Shown: positions 35,529 through 43,823, counted from the stretch's first letter. The stretch is DNA of 52,129 nt from Gammaproteobacteria bacterium (GCA_028824555.1 JAPPDJ010000150.1:1-52129); one strand, 5' to 3'. The notes: generated from the sequence alone by a model not told the origin. Numbers and translations are program-made.

Positions 35529-37293
35529 CCGCTTCCACTGTGCCGTTGCGAAACGGGTTGGGACGTCGTCGCTGGCGTTCGCGGAAGCGGTCCGGGGAGA
35601 GGAGTGCGAGCATCTCGATGTCGGCGGGGGCGGCTTCGCCGACGATTTGGCTGGCGATGCACTCGGCGGCAAAGGGTGCCGTGACGGTGCCGTGCGAGCC
35701 GTGGCCCAGGCTGAACCAGACGCGTTCTTGGCTAGCGTCGCGGCCGACGATGGGAAGGCGATCGGATGTGACCGCCCGGATGCCGCGAAAGCTGGCGACG
35801 GCGGCATCTGGCACCGTCTTGGTCCAATCGGCAAGGCGCTTGGCGTTGGCGAGTTCGGCATCGCCGGCAGGCCACGGGCGGTATTCGTAGGTTGCGCCGA
35901 CCCAAAGGCCATTGGCACCCGGCACCAACGAGCCGCGGCCCACGAGCGGTAGCGTGGGCATGTGGGGAACGCGGAAGAGGTCCATCTGGCCGCCGATGCC
36001 GGTTAGCTCCAGATACCCGAACTCGCCCCGCTGCGCGCCGGTGGCCAGCACTGTCGTCACGCCCTCCTCGGACACCTCGTCCCCTGCAATTCGCGGGTGC
36101 TCGAGCAATGCGCGCACGCACTCGCCGGCGTTCACGGTGAGCGCCGAGGGAGTGTGCAGCGCTACGTCGGGTACGGGTATGTCGGCGAGCCTCGACGCCT
36201 CTTCTGCAGACAAAAGGCGCACCCAATCCTTCGGCATGGCGCCGGCAACTCGGTGCAGCCTTGCGGCGTTTGCGTTGGCCCCCGCCACCTGCAGCATGCC
36301 GGTTTGGCGAGTTCCGCGCAGCACCTTCAACCGCTCGGACGAGTAGGCGAACGCTTGTGCCCGGAGTCGCGCTTGTGCAGTGGTGCCGGCGAGGAGTCGT
36401 CCATGCAGCACCGCCGCGGGAACGCGAGACGCGCCGGCGGCGATGCCGGCGGGGTCCACCAGCGCTGCCTCCACGCCCTTTTCCGCCAACGCCCGCGCCG
36501 CGCACGCGCCGGCGAGGCCAGCGCCGAGTACGTTGACGCGTTCCGGTGCGGCAAACCCAATGCCAGCGCCGCGAAACACTGCGGCGGTGGAATGTCGCTT
36601 GTGCGGGCGCTGATCGACGCGTCGGGTCTCGAATCCCGCCGCCTCAAGATCGCGCCGTACCTGCCCGGCTGCCGTGAAGGTGGTGACCGTGGCGCCAGCC
36701 CCTGAACTCCGCGCCATGCTGTGGAAGAGTTCGGCGCGCCACATGGCCGGGTTGCGGGTCGGGGCGAACCCATCGAGAAACCAGGCATCGACCCCGCATC
36801 GCTGCTGGCGGGCGAAGTCTTCGAGTCCCGGGGCCGCATCGCCATGCCAGACCGAGAGCTGGATTCGGCCTCCAGCAAAATGGCGTCGATGCCACCCGGC
36901 CAACGCCGGCGGCCAAGCATCGAGCAGTAGGGCGGCTAGCGGGTAGTCGCGCCGCCACTCTGCCAGCGCCTGCTCGGCATCGTCGCGACGCAAGGGATGG
37001 CGCTCGAAGGAAACGAAATGCAGGCGGCGAGTCTTGGCGACTTGGGCGGTGACGAGGAAGTTGAGACCGGTGCCGAAGCCAAGCTCTGCCACGGTGAAGA
37101 GCTCCGCCCCGCGGGCCCGCGTTTCGATGGCCGCCGGGCCGAGGAAGACTCGGAGCGTCTCCGCCGGACCGTCCGCATCGAAGTAGATGTCCTCGAAGAC
37201 GGGCGAGACGGGCCGTCCGCCATCGAATTCGATGGCAGCAGGTTCTATGGCGAGAGCTTGGGACTCCGTTGCGCTTGCCTGAGGGCCCGCCAT
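35497..37293 (-). CDS. mnmC: MnmC-type bifunctional tRNA 5-methylaminomethyl-2-thiouridine enzyme
   Basis: A 598-residue fusion. Residues 1-255 are the SAM-dependent methyltransferase half (PVFEDIYFDADGPAETLRVFL, ELGFGTGLNFL, VDAWFLDGFAPTRNPAMW, TFTAAGQVRRDL). Residues 265-590 are the FAD oxidoreductase half (NVLGAGLAGACAARALAEKG). The enzyme finishes the mnm5s2U modification at the wobble base of tRNAs for Lys, Glu and Gln. The order MTase-FAD equals that of E. coli MnmC, which is somewhat longer. The ATG at 37293 gives the normal N-terminus; the frame open to 37815 is antisense to the rhodanese gene. It lies 11 nt downstream of that gene and converges on serA. Confidence 0.92.
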   Translation of the reverse strand: MAGPQASATESQALAIEPAAIEFDGGRPVSPVFEDIYFDADGPAETLRVFLGPAAIETRARGAELFTVAELGFGTGLNFLVTAQVAKTRRLHFVSFERHPLRRDDAEQALAEWRRDYPLAALLLDAWPPALAGWHRRHFAGGRIQLSVWHGDAAPGLEDFARQQRCGVDAWFLDGFAPTRNPAMWRAELFHSMARSSGAGATVTTFTAAGQVRRDLEAAGFETRRVDQRPHKRHSTAAVFRGAGIGFAAPERVNVLGAGLAGACAARALAEKGVEAALVDPAGIAAGASRVPAAVLHGRLLAGTTAQARLRAQAFAYSSERLKVLRGTRQTGMLQVAGANANAARLHRVAGAMPKDWVRLLSAEEASRLADIPVPDVALHTPSALTVNAGECVRALLEHPRIAGDEVSEEGVTTVLATGAQRGEFGYLELTGIGGQMDLFRVPHMPTLPLVGRGSLVPGANGLWVGATYEYRPWPAGDAELANAKRLADWTKTVPDAAVASFRGIRAVTSDRLPIVGRDASQERVWFSLGHGSHGTVTAPFAAECIASQIVGEAAPADIEMLALLSPDRFRERQRRRPNPFRNGTVEAATPDRTPERS

Positions 37294-37304
37294 TGAGTCA
37301 GGGG

Positions 37305-38126
37305 CTAACCAGCGGGCGTGCCAACTTCCACCCCGCGGTTCGGCTCCTGCAGCCACTCGCTCCAAGAGCCCGGATACAGCGCCGGTTCCTCGTGCCCGGC
37401 CAGGAGCATGGCAAGGATGTTGTGGGTGGCGGTGACGCCGGAGCCGCAGTAGCTCACCACATCCGCCTCGGCAAGGGACGCAAAGCGGTCGCCACCGCGA
37501 CGAAACCTGCCGCGTTCGTCGAGGTTCTCCGAGCACGGAAACGAAAGCGCGCCCGGAATGTGGCCGGCCACGGGATCGATGGGTTCTTCCTTGCCGGCGT
37601 ATCGCTCCGATGCGCGAGCGTCGATGAGCGTGAGGTCGGGGCTGCGGGCGATGGCGTCGGCATCGACCGTTCTGGTGAGCGGCGTTCGGGGCGCGAAGTT
37701 CGTTGGCTGCGCTTCCGGCACCCTGGAGGTCAGTGCGCCGCCGTGCTCCAGCCACGCCGCGAGACCCCCGTCGAGGACTGCCACCGCTGCGTGCCCCAGC
37801 CAGCGCGCCAGCCACCAGAACCGGCAGGCGAACATGCCCCCGGCGTCGTCATAGGCGATGAACTGGGAGTCCGTCGTCGCCCCCCAGGCACGGAACCTCG
37901 CCACCAGTTGGTCGCGGTCCGGCAGCGGATGACGGCCTCGAACGCCGGGCGGCGCTGCCAAATCGCGATCGAGGTCGGCGAACCGGGCGCCTGGAATGTG
38001 TCCGCCGGCATAGGCGGCGGAGCCGTACTCGGCATCGGTGAGGGAGTGGCGGCAGTCGAAGCAGATCCAGCGCGGATCACCGGCATGCATCGCCAGCGTT
38101 TGGGCATCGATGAGCGTGCCTGACAT
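37305..38126 (-). CDS. Two-domain sulfurtransferase (rhodanese, SseA type)
   Basis: A 273-residue protein with an inactive N-terminal rhodanese domain (about 1-130) and a catalytic C-terminal domain. The persulfide Cys is in YCGSGVTATHN. The CGSGVT loop is typical of 3-mercaptopyruvate sulfurtransferases, and CDCRHSL/HIPGARFADLDRDL is the conserved start. It moves sulfur from 3-mercaptopyruvate or thiosulfate to an acceptor. It is followed 11 nt later by mnmC, so the two are probably one transcript; a functional link through tRNA thiolation is only a guess. No signal peptide is seen. Confidence 0.93.
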   Translation of the reverse strand: MSGTLIDAQTLAMHAGDPRWICFDCRHSLTDAEYGSAAYAGGHIPGARFADLDRDLAAPPGVRGRHPLPDRDQLVARFRAWGATTDSQFIAYDDAGGMFACRFWWLARWLGHAAVAVLDGGLAAWLEHGGALTSRVPEAQPTNFAPRTPLTRTVDADAIARSPDLTLIDARASERYAGKEEPIDPVAGHIPGALSFPCSENLDERGRFRRGGDRFASLAEADVVSYCGSGVTATHNILAMLLAGHEEPALYPGSWSEWLQEPNRGVEVGTPAG

Positions 38127-38233
38127 GCGACGATCTTAACGCTTGTCTTCCCTTCAAAGGCCCGGCTGTCGCGGAAGTGGGGCAGGATGGCCTCCTTGCG
38201 ATGCGCGATGTTTCAAGGCGGAAACGCTGGCTT

Positions 38234-38252
38234 TCAAACGGATACGGTTTGA
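38234..38252. promoter_or_regulatory. Palindrome upstream of the desaturase gene (candidate operator)
   Basis: Arms TCAAAC (38234-38239) and GTTTGA (38247-38252) flank the 7-nt spacer GGATACG, about 130 bp upstream of the desaturase start. The size and symmetry suit a small dimeric repressor, but it does not match a fatty-acid regulator site that I can name. The 38127-38383 gap has no other recognisable feature. Confidence 0.3.
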
Positions 38253-38383
38253 GCATAAAGCGTCCTTGCAATTCGCCTTGCACCTGTGACAATGCGGCTT
38301 GGGTTCGGGCGATCGTCCGGCGAGACCGCAAGGCTTACATCAGGCGTTCTGGGCGAACGCCAAACCAAGGGGAGAATCTTGAG

Positions 38384-39568
38384 TTGAACGTGCTCGACTG
38401 GTGGTACGGTGCCATCGGCTTGTCCATTCCGGCGGCCATCCTGTTCACCTTGGCGATGACGCACGTGACCATCGTCGCGGTCACCGTCTATCTGCACCGG
38501 TGTTCGGCGCATCGGGCCTTGGACTTGCACCCCGCCTTGCAGGTCTTCTTTCGGGTCTGGCTTTGGCTCACCACCGGGATGGTCACCAAGGAATGGACGG
38601 CCATCCATCGCAAGCACCACGCCACCTGCGAGACCGACGACGATCCGCACAGCCCGCAGATCAGCGGCCTTGGCGAAATCCTGTTCAAGGGCACCGAGTA
38701 CTACCGCGCCGCCAACACCCCCGAGACGCTGGCGAAGTATGGCAAGGGCACGCCCGACGACTGGCTTGAGCGCAACGTCTTCAGCCGCTTCAGCACCACC
38801 GGCGTCGTGCTCATGCTGCTGCTTGACATCGTGCTGTTCGGCACTGTGGGCATCGTCGTCTGGGCCGTGCAGATGATGTGGATTCCGTTTTTCGGTGCCG
38901 GGGTGATCAACGGCGTCGGCCACTACGTCGGCTACCGCAACTTCGAGTGCCCGGATGCGGCGCGCAACATCGTCCCGTGGGGGCTCGTCATCGGCGGTGA
39001 GGAACTGCACAACAACCACCACACCTACCCCAATTCGGCGCGCTTCTCCGCGAAGCCGTGGGAGATCGACCTCGGCTGGATGTACATCAAGCTCTTCGCC
39101 ATGCTGGGTCTGGCCAAGCCCCTGTATACAGGGCCGGTGGCGGAGTGTGTCGAAGGCAAGTCGCACATCGACATGGACACGGCTTGGGCCGTCGTCAACG
39201 ACCGCTTCCGCATCATGGCGCGCTACGCCGAGACGGTGGTGAAGCCGCTCGCGGAAGTGGAAATCGGCCGCGGCGACGCGGCTGCGCGCCGGATGGTGCG
39301 ACGCGCCCGCAACGTGCTCTGTCGCGCCGAACGGATCATCCGGGACCGCGACCGTCGCGATATCGACGCCATCACCGAGTCGAGCGCGGTGCTGAAGACG
39401 ATCTACGAAAAGCGGCTCGAACTCACTGAACTGTGGAACCGCCGCAACGGCGAAGAACTGCTGCAAGGGTTCGGCAAGTGGTGCGTCGAGGCGGAAGCCA
39501 CGGGCATCAAGGCGCTGAGGGATTTCGTCGTTTACCTCCGCTCTTACTCAGTGCCGATGCGGGCGTAA
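38384..39568 (+). CDS. Acyl-CoA/phospholipid delta-9 fatty acid desaturase
   Basis: A 394-residue di-iron membrane desaturase introducing a cis double bond into acyl chains. All three histidine boxes are present: HRCSAH (38-43), HRKHH (75-79) and HNNHH, preceded by GGEEL. Four hydrophobic stretches flank them. The C-terminal 130 residues are a charged helical extension (RRARNVLCRAERIIRDRDRRD) as in Pseudomonas DesA-type enzymes. The likely start is TTG 38384 after GGGGAG; GTG 38390 is possible, and the frame upstream to 38177 lacks coding character. It lies between divergent and convergent neighbours, so it is monocistronic and probably oxygen-dependent. Confidence 0.9.
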   Translation: MNVLDWWYGAIGLSIPAAILFTLAMTHVTIVAVTVYLHRCSAHRALDLHPALQVFFRVWLWLTTGMVTKEWTAIHRKHHATCETDDDPHSPQISGLGEILFKGTEYYRAANTPETLAKYGKGTPDDWLERNVFSRFSTTGVVLMLLLDIVLFGTVGIVVWAVQMMWIPFFGAGVINGVGHYVGYRNFECPDAARNIVPWGLVIGGEELHNNHHTYPNSARFSAKPWEIDLGWMYIKLFAMLGLAKPLYTGPVAECVEGKSHIDMDTAWAVVNDRFRIMARYAETVVKPLAEVEIGRGDAAARRMVRRARNVLCRAERIIRDRDRRDIDAITESSAVLKTIYEKRLELTELWNRRNGEELLQGFGKWCVEAEATGIKALRDFVVYLRSYSVPMRA

Positions 39569-39611
39569 GCGCCACCTTCCCTCAAGGCTCCCCGAACTCC
39601 GGAGGAGCGCG

Positions 39612-41321
39612 TCACATGCGCTCGACCGTCTCGATGCCGAGCAGGCCCAGGCCCGTGCGGATGCCATCAGCCGTGCTCCGGCACAGCAGCAGCCTTGAAT
39701 TGCGCGCCGGGCCTTCCTCCAGCACCGGGCAGTTCTCGTAGAAGCGCATGAAGGCGGAGGCGAGATCGTAGAGCCAGGCGCAGAGGAAGTGCGGCATGGC
39801 CTGGGCGGCCACCTGCTCTAGCGTTTCCTGCCGGCGGGCGAGCGTCAGCGCCAGCACGTGTTCTTCAGGTGTGTCGACGGTTGGCGTGCCCGTCAGGGAT
39901 GCGGGATTAACGCCGCCGCGGCGGAACAGGCTCTGGATGCGGGCGTAGGCGTATTGCAGGTAAGGCGCCGTGTTGCCGTCGAAGGACAGCATGGCCTGCC
40001 AGTCGAACACGTAGTCGCTGGTGCGGTTCTTCGAGAGATCCGCGTACTTGATGGCACCTATGCCAACGACCCGGGCGACGTCCTCGCGCTCGGTCGAGCT
40101 TAGGTGAGGGCTTTTGTCGGCGACGACGTGCCGGGCTCGTTGCACAGACTCGTCAAGCAAGTCGGTGAGCCGGAGTACATTGCCGTGACGCGTGGCGAAA
40201 GGACGCCCACCCGGACCTTGCATCAATCCGACCGCGTGATGTTCGAGGGACGCGTCGCCCTCATAGCCGACCGCGCGGCACACAGCGAATAGCTGGCGGA
40301 AGTGCAGGCCCTGCCGCGCATCTACGATATAGAGCACACGCTTGGCGTGCAGTGCGCCAACTCGGTAGCGGACGGCCGCCAAGTCGGTTGAGTGATAGAG
40401 GAAGGCGCCGTCCGACTTGCGCACGATGACGGGCGTCACCTTCCCATCTCGTCCGCGAAACTCGTCCAGGAAGACGCAAAGTGCCCCATCGTCTTCGGTG
40501 ATGAGGCCGGCTTCATCGAGCTCGTTGACCACGGTCTCAAGGTCATCGTTGTAGGCGCTCTCGCCCCGCACGTGCTCCGGGCGCAGGCTCACGCCCAGCA
40601 GGTCATAGACCTCCTGGCAGTGCGACATCGATATATCGATGTAGCGACGCCAGATGTCGCGCACGGTGGGATCGCCTTGCTGCAGCATGGTCACCACGTC
40701 TCGGGCCCGTTCGGCAAAGGCGGTGTCATCTGCGAATCGCCGACGCGCCTCCTGGTAGAAGCGCTCGAGATCTGCAAGCTGCTCCTGGTCGCCGCCATCT
40801 CCTTGGTCCATGTCGCGCAGGTGCGCCACCAACATGCCGAAGCCGGTGCCCCAGTCGCCGACATGGTTCTGCCGCGTGACCTCGTAGCCGAGGGCCTCCA
40901 GCGTGCGTGCCAGGGCATCGCCAATGATGGTGCTGCGAAGATGGCCGACGTGCATCTCTTTGGCGAGGTTGGGATGTGAATAGTCGATGACGATGCGCTG
41001 GCCGGCGCCGGCTGGCGCTATGCCTGCATCTTCGGCAAGAACCTCGCCCAGGAACGTATCCGCCAGCGTGAAGCTGATGAAGCCAGGCCCGGTAACCGAG
41101 CAGGTGGCGATGCCGTGCAGGGGCATCGCGTCCACGGCGCGCTGCGCCAACTCGCGGGGGTTGATCTTCATGCGCTTCGCGGCACCCAGCGCGCCGTTGG
41201 CTTGGTAGTCGCCGAATTCCGGGCGCGTGGCTGGCCCGACGATGGCCGCGGTTCCGGGCTGGCAGCCAGCGGCTTCGAGTGCCGCCTCGGCCTTTGCGTT
41301 CAGTAACTCCCGGACGTTCAC
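39612..41321 (-). CDS. argS: Arginyl-tRNA synthetase
   Basis: A 569-residue class I synthetase. The N-terminal Add-1 domain (1-110) recognises the tRNA D-loop. The HIGH motif appears as HVGH in NLAKEMHVGHLRS (about 120-132), with DYSHPN just before it. The KMSKS loop is degenerate (FATRHGNVLRLTDL), as is normal for many ArgRS. The C-terminal anticodon-binding domain (about 440-569) ends LGLLGIETVERM, the usual ArgRS ending. Length and order match the E. coli enzyme. The cold-shock-domain gene lies 3 nt upstream on the same strand, so argS is translated first and that gene follows it on the transcript. Confidence 0.97.
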   Translation of the reverse strand: MNVRELLNAKAEAALEAAGCQPGTAAIVGPATRPEFGDYQANGALGAAKRMKINPRELAQRAVDAMPLHGIATCSVTGPGFISFTLADTFLGEVLAEDAGIAPAGAGQRIVIDYSHPNLAKEMHVGHLRSTIIGDALARTLEALGYEVTRQNHVGDWGTGFGMLVAHLRDMDQGDGGDQEQLADLERFYQEARRRFADDTAFAERARDVVTMLQQGDPTVRDIWRRYIDISMSHCQEVYDLLGVSLRPEHVRGESAYNDDLETVVNELDEAGLITEDDGALCVFLDEFRGRDGKVTPVIVRKSDGAFLYHSTDLAAVRYRVGALHAKRVLYIVDARQGLHFRQLFAVCRAVGYEGDASLEHHAVGLMQGPGGRPFATRHGNVLRLTDLLDESVQRARHVVADKSPHLSSTEREDVARVVGIGAIKYADLSKNRTSDYVFDWQAMLSFDGNTAPYLQYAYARIQSLFRRGGVNPASLTGTPTVDTPEEHVLALTLARRQETLEQVAAQAMPHFLCAWLYDLASAFMRFYENCPVLEEGPARNSRLLLCRSTADGIRTGLGLLGIETVERM

Positions 41322-41324
41322 GGG

Positions 41325-41795
41325 TCAGTCGCCAGTGACATCCTCCGCCTGCCAGCCCTTGGGGCTATCCACCGCCACGAAGCTGACGTTTTGGCCATCC
41401 CTGAGGCCCGGCCGGCGATCGCCACCCGCCGCGCGGATGGAACGATAGTGGACGAAGATCTCGCCGCCCGAGTCGCGGATGATGAAGCCGAAGCCCTTGC
41501 TGCGATTGAACCACTTGACGGTACCGGTCTCGCGCTCTGCATCGGGCGGAATGTCTGGTGAGAAGGACCTGCGTCGGTCTGGTTCGGCGCGGCGACGGCG
41601 GCCGGCGGTGGCTGCGGCCGCAACGGCTGTGGCACGGGCACGGAACCGCACCGCCACCAAGCCGGTGCCACTGGCAGCGAGCCAGACAAGGACAAGCAGG
41701 GCAAGGACATTTTCGGCCAGAAACGACGCGTAAATGGCGGTGGCGGCGGCGGCAAACAGCGCCCCGACGACGAGGGCAACGAGAGTAGGCTTCAT
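41325..41795 (-). CDS. Membrane-anchored cold-shock-domain protein
   Basis: A 156-residue protein. Two hydrophobic segments at the N-terminus (LVALVVGALFAAAATAIYAS and LALLVLVWLAASGTGLVAV) are followed by a basic linker and a cold-shock domain at the C-terminus (about 90-156). GTVKWFNRSKGFGFI carries RNP1 and EIFVHYRSI carries RNP2, so RNA binding is expected. The anchor puts the domain at the cytosolic face of the membrane. The start at 41795 is chosen because it begins the first helix; the frame is open to 41906. In transcription order it precedes argS, with 3 nt between the two genes. Confidence 0.85.
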   Translation of the reverse strand: MKPTLVALVVGALFAAAATAIYASFLAENVLALLVLVWLAASGTGLVAVRFRARATAVAAAATAGRRRRAEPDRRRSFSPDIPPDAERETGTVKWFNRSKGFGFIIRDSGGEIFVHYRSIRAAGGDRRPGLRDGQNVSFVAVDSPKGWQAEDVTGD

Positions 41796-41934
41796 GGCGG
41801 TGGATCGCGCAACGCAAAGGCGGCGCATCATACTCTCAACGCGGCGGACGTTGGGGCACATGTACCCCCTTTGACGATGGGCCGTCGGAGGGAAGGCATT
41901 CTGCATTCCCTAGCGCCGGCAGGCGCCCGTCCTC

Positions 41935-42059
41935 GTAGGGGCGAGGCTTATCCTCGCCCGGGTTTGGTCACCCAAAGAAAAGGTCTCGCTTCACAGCAGT
42001 TCGCGCAAGCGAACTGCCAACGCGCCCGCAAGGGCGCGCGACCACAAGGGTCGCCCTAC
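41935..42059. repeat. 125-bp composite palindromic repeat
   Basis: It begins GTAGGGGCGAGGCTTATCCT and ends CCACAAGGGTCGCCCTAC. Internally GCAGTTCGC and GCGAACTGC (41996-42017, loop GCAA) and CGCGCCC and GGGCGCG (42021-42038, loop GCAA) form two hairpins. Length and layout equal the 17759 element. Its last bases provide the TAG stop of the cyclophilin gene. Confidence 0.85.
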
Positions 42060-42649
42060 GGTGTGCGTTCGGCCTTCAACACCATGACATGCGCAAGCGG
42101 CACATCCGCCATGCCGCTCCGGGTACCTGTGTCGGTCAGCTCGATGTCTTCCGCCACGTCGAACCCGGCCACGAGTTCGCCGAACACCGTATAGCCCGGG
42201 CCCTCGTCCGTGGCGTCGAGATAATGGTTGTCCACCATGTTGATGTAGAACTGCGCGCCGGCGGAGTTCGGGTCTGCATGGCGCGCCATGGCCACGCTCC
42301 AGCGACGGTTGGCGAGGCCATTGCTGGATTCGTTCACCACCTGCCGGGGCGGCGTGCGGTATTCGAGCGCCCCGTCGTAGCCGCCGGTCTGGATCATGAA
42401 GCCGGCGATGACGCGATGGAACACGAGACCCTCGTAGAAGCCGGACTCCACGAGATCGAGGAAGTTGGCGACGCTGGCGGGGGCCTTGTCCGGAAAGAGC
42501 TCGATGATGAGTTCGCCGGCGGTAGTGGTGAGCGTGACGCGAGGCGGTGCTTCTTGGCCCGTCGCCTCGGCCTTTGCGGCGGCATTCGCAAGACCCATCG
42601 CCACCACCAGCGATCCGCCGAGGGCACGGACAACAGCACGTCGATTCAC
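42056..42649 (-). CDS. Periplasmic cyclophilin-type peptidyl-prolyl isomerase
   Basis: A 197-residue enzyme that interconverts cis and trans peptidyl-proline bonds. A signal peptide occupies residues 1-28 (MNRRAVVRALGGSLVVAMGLANAAAKA; the paired Arg could also suit Tat export). The cyclophilin core contains FHRVIAGFMIQTGGY (catalytic Arg; the usual IQGGD loop is altered), ANRRWSVAMARHADPNSAGAQFYIN and YTVFGELVAGFDVAEDI. It resembles PpiA-type enzymes. The ATG overlaps the end of pdxJ by 4 nt. The stop codon lies in the terminus of a palindromic repeat, so the last residues may have been altered by its arrival. Confidence 0.9.
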   Translation of the reverse strand: MNRRAVVRALGGSLVVAMGLANAAAKAEATGQEAPPRVTLTTTAGELIIELFPDKAPASVANFLDLVESGFYEGLVFHRVIAGFMIQTGGYDGALEYRTPPRQVVNESSNGLANRRWSVAMARHADPNSAGAQFYINMVDNHYLDATDEGPGYTVFGELVAGFDVAEDIELTDTGTRSGMADVPLAHVMVLKAERTP

Positions 42650-43434
42650 CTTCCTAGTTCCTTGAGATAGCGGCGCACGGTTTGCTCCATGCCGAACTCG
42701 AGCGCATCGGCGGTGAGCGCGTGGCCGATGGACACCTCCGCAATGTCGCCGATGGCGACGAAGGCGCGGAGGTTCGCTAGATCAAGGTCGTGACCGGCGT
42801 TCACTCCAAGCCCGATGTCCGCAGCATGGCGAGCGGCATCGCCGTAGCGCGACAGCGATGCCTTGGCGGCCGCGGTGTCGAGCCCCGCGGCGTTGACCAC
42901 GTCGGCGTAGGGGCCCGTGTAAAGCTCGATGCGGTCAGCGCCCACATCGCGCGCCCGCTCGATTTGCGCGCGCACGGGGTCCATGAACAGGGACACGCGC
43001 ACGCCCATCGACTTGAGCTCGGCAATGGTCTCGCGCACGCGGGCGAAAGTCGCGGTGCCGGCAAGGTCCCAGCCATGGTCGGAGGTGAGTTGATCGTCCG
43101 CGTCGGGCACCAGCGTGCACTGATCGGGCCGCGCTTGCCGCACCAACGCAAGAAAGCCGGGATAGCCGCCCCGTTCCCCGGCAGCGGGATTGCCCTCGAT
43201 GTTGTATTCGATGCCAGCCGCGGCGCGGACGACCTGCTCCAAGGCCGGAACGTCGTCCGCGCGGATGTGGCGCTGGTCCGGGCGCGGATGCACGGTGATG
43301 CCGTCCACGCCGGCGGCGATCAGCTTGCGGGCGAAATCGCATACGTCCGGTCGCCCTGGGACTCCAGGCTCGAAGCGGGCGTTGCGCAGCCACGCGATCT
43401 TGTTGACGTTGACGGAAAGCGCCGTCATTGCCAC
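42646..43434 (-). CDS. pdxJ: Pyridoxine 5'-phosphate synthase
   Basis: A 262-residue TIM-barrel enzyme that condenses 1-deoxy-xylulose 5-phosphate with 3-amino-2-oxopropyl phosphate to pyridoxine 5'-phosphate. Conserved features are LSVNVNKIAWLRNAR, GITVHPRPDQRHI, EYNIEGNP, CTLVPD, VSLFMDP and GLGVNAGHDL near the C-terminus with AEVSIGHALTADAL. Length fits the family. It sits between a small membrane protein gene (10-nt overlap) and the cyclophilin gene (4-nt overlap) in a compact four-gene operon headed by yciB. In E. coli pdxJ is associated with recO and acpS instead, so this context is lineage-specific. Confidence 0.96.
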   Translation of the reverse strand: MAMTALSVNVNKIAWLRNARFEPGVPGRPDVCDFARKLIAAGVDGITVHPRPDQRHIRADDVPALEQVVRAAAGIEYNIEGNPAAGERGGYPGFLALVRQARPDQCTLVPDADDQLTSDHGWDLAGTATFARVRETIAELKSMGVRVSLFMDPVRAQIERARDVGADRIELYTGPYADVVNAAGLDTAAAKASLSRYGDAARHAADIGLGVNAGHDLDLANLRAFVAIGDIAEVSIGHALTADALEFGMEQTVRRYLKELGR

Positions 43435-43823
43435 GCGTCCCGGCGCTGCGGTCGCGACTTGATGAGCACTCCGAGGACGATGCCGATCAGCATCAGGCCA
43501 CCCCCGATCAGCATCCAGCGAAGCTGGCGATCGTCTTCAAGATCGGCGTTGAGTACCCTGAGCGCCGCGAGTTCGTCCTCGGTGCGCCGCTGCGCGGCCA
43601 CGAGTTCGGCTCGCTCGGCTTCCCATTGCTGTTGTGCAGCTTGCGTGGTGCGGTCCGGAGCCCCTCCCTCCTCAGGCGTTGCGATCTCCCTTGGAACGTC
43701 GACGCGCGGCACCGCCGTGTCCCCTTGGCGAGCATCCTCGGCCTCCTGTGCCCATGTTGGCAGGGCCGCCGCGGTCAGCAGCAAGGCAGCAACACCAAGC
43801 CAGGGGCTCTGGAACCGTCGCAT
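43425..43823 (-). CDS. Small exported coiled-coil membrane protein, YgiM-like tail
   Basis: A 132-residue protein. A signal peptide (GVAALLLTAAALPTWAQ) is followed by a charged region, a coiled coil (AQQQWEAERAELVAAQRRTEDELAALRVL begins near residue 62) and a C-terminal membrane helix (LRWMLIGGGLMLIGIVLGVLI), then a short basic tail. The coiled coil, helix and basic end resemble the C-terminal half of YgiM/TIGR04211 proteins, but the SH3 domain of that family is absent. The ATG at 43823 overlaps the yciB stop by one base (TGATG). The 3' end overlaps pdxJ by 10 nt. Function is unknown. Confidence 0.65.
   Translation of the reverse strand: MRRFQSPWLGVAALLLTAAALPTWAQEAEDARQGDTAVPRVDVPREIATPEEGGAPDRTTQAAQQQWEAERAELVAAQRRTEDELAALRVLNADLEDDRQLRWMLIGGGLMLIGIVLGVLIKSRPQRRDAWQ

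Noticed and set aside
37305-37430. Loss of the first active site in the rhodanese
   Set aside because: An inactive second rhodanese domain is usual in two-domain sulfurtransferases; the CGSGVT site is intact.
39612-41321. Loss of a catalytic motif in ArgRS
   Set aside because: The missing KMSKS sequence is normal for many arginyl-tRNA synthetases.
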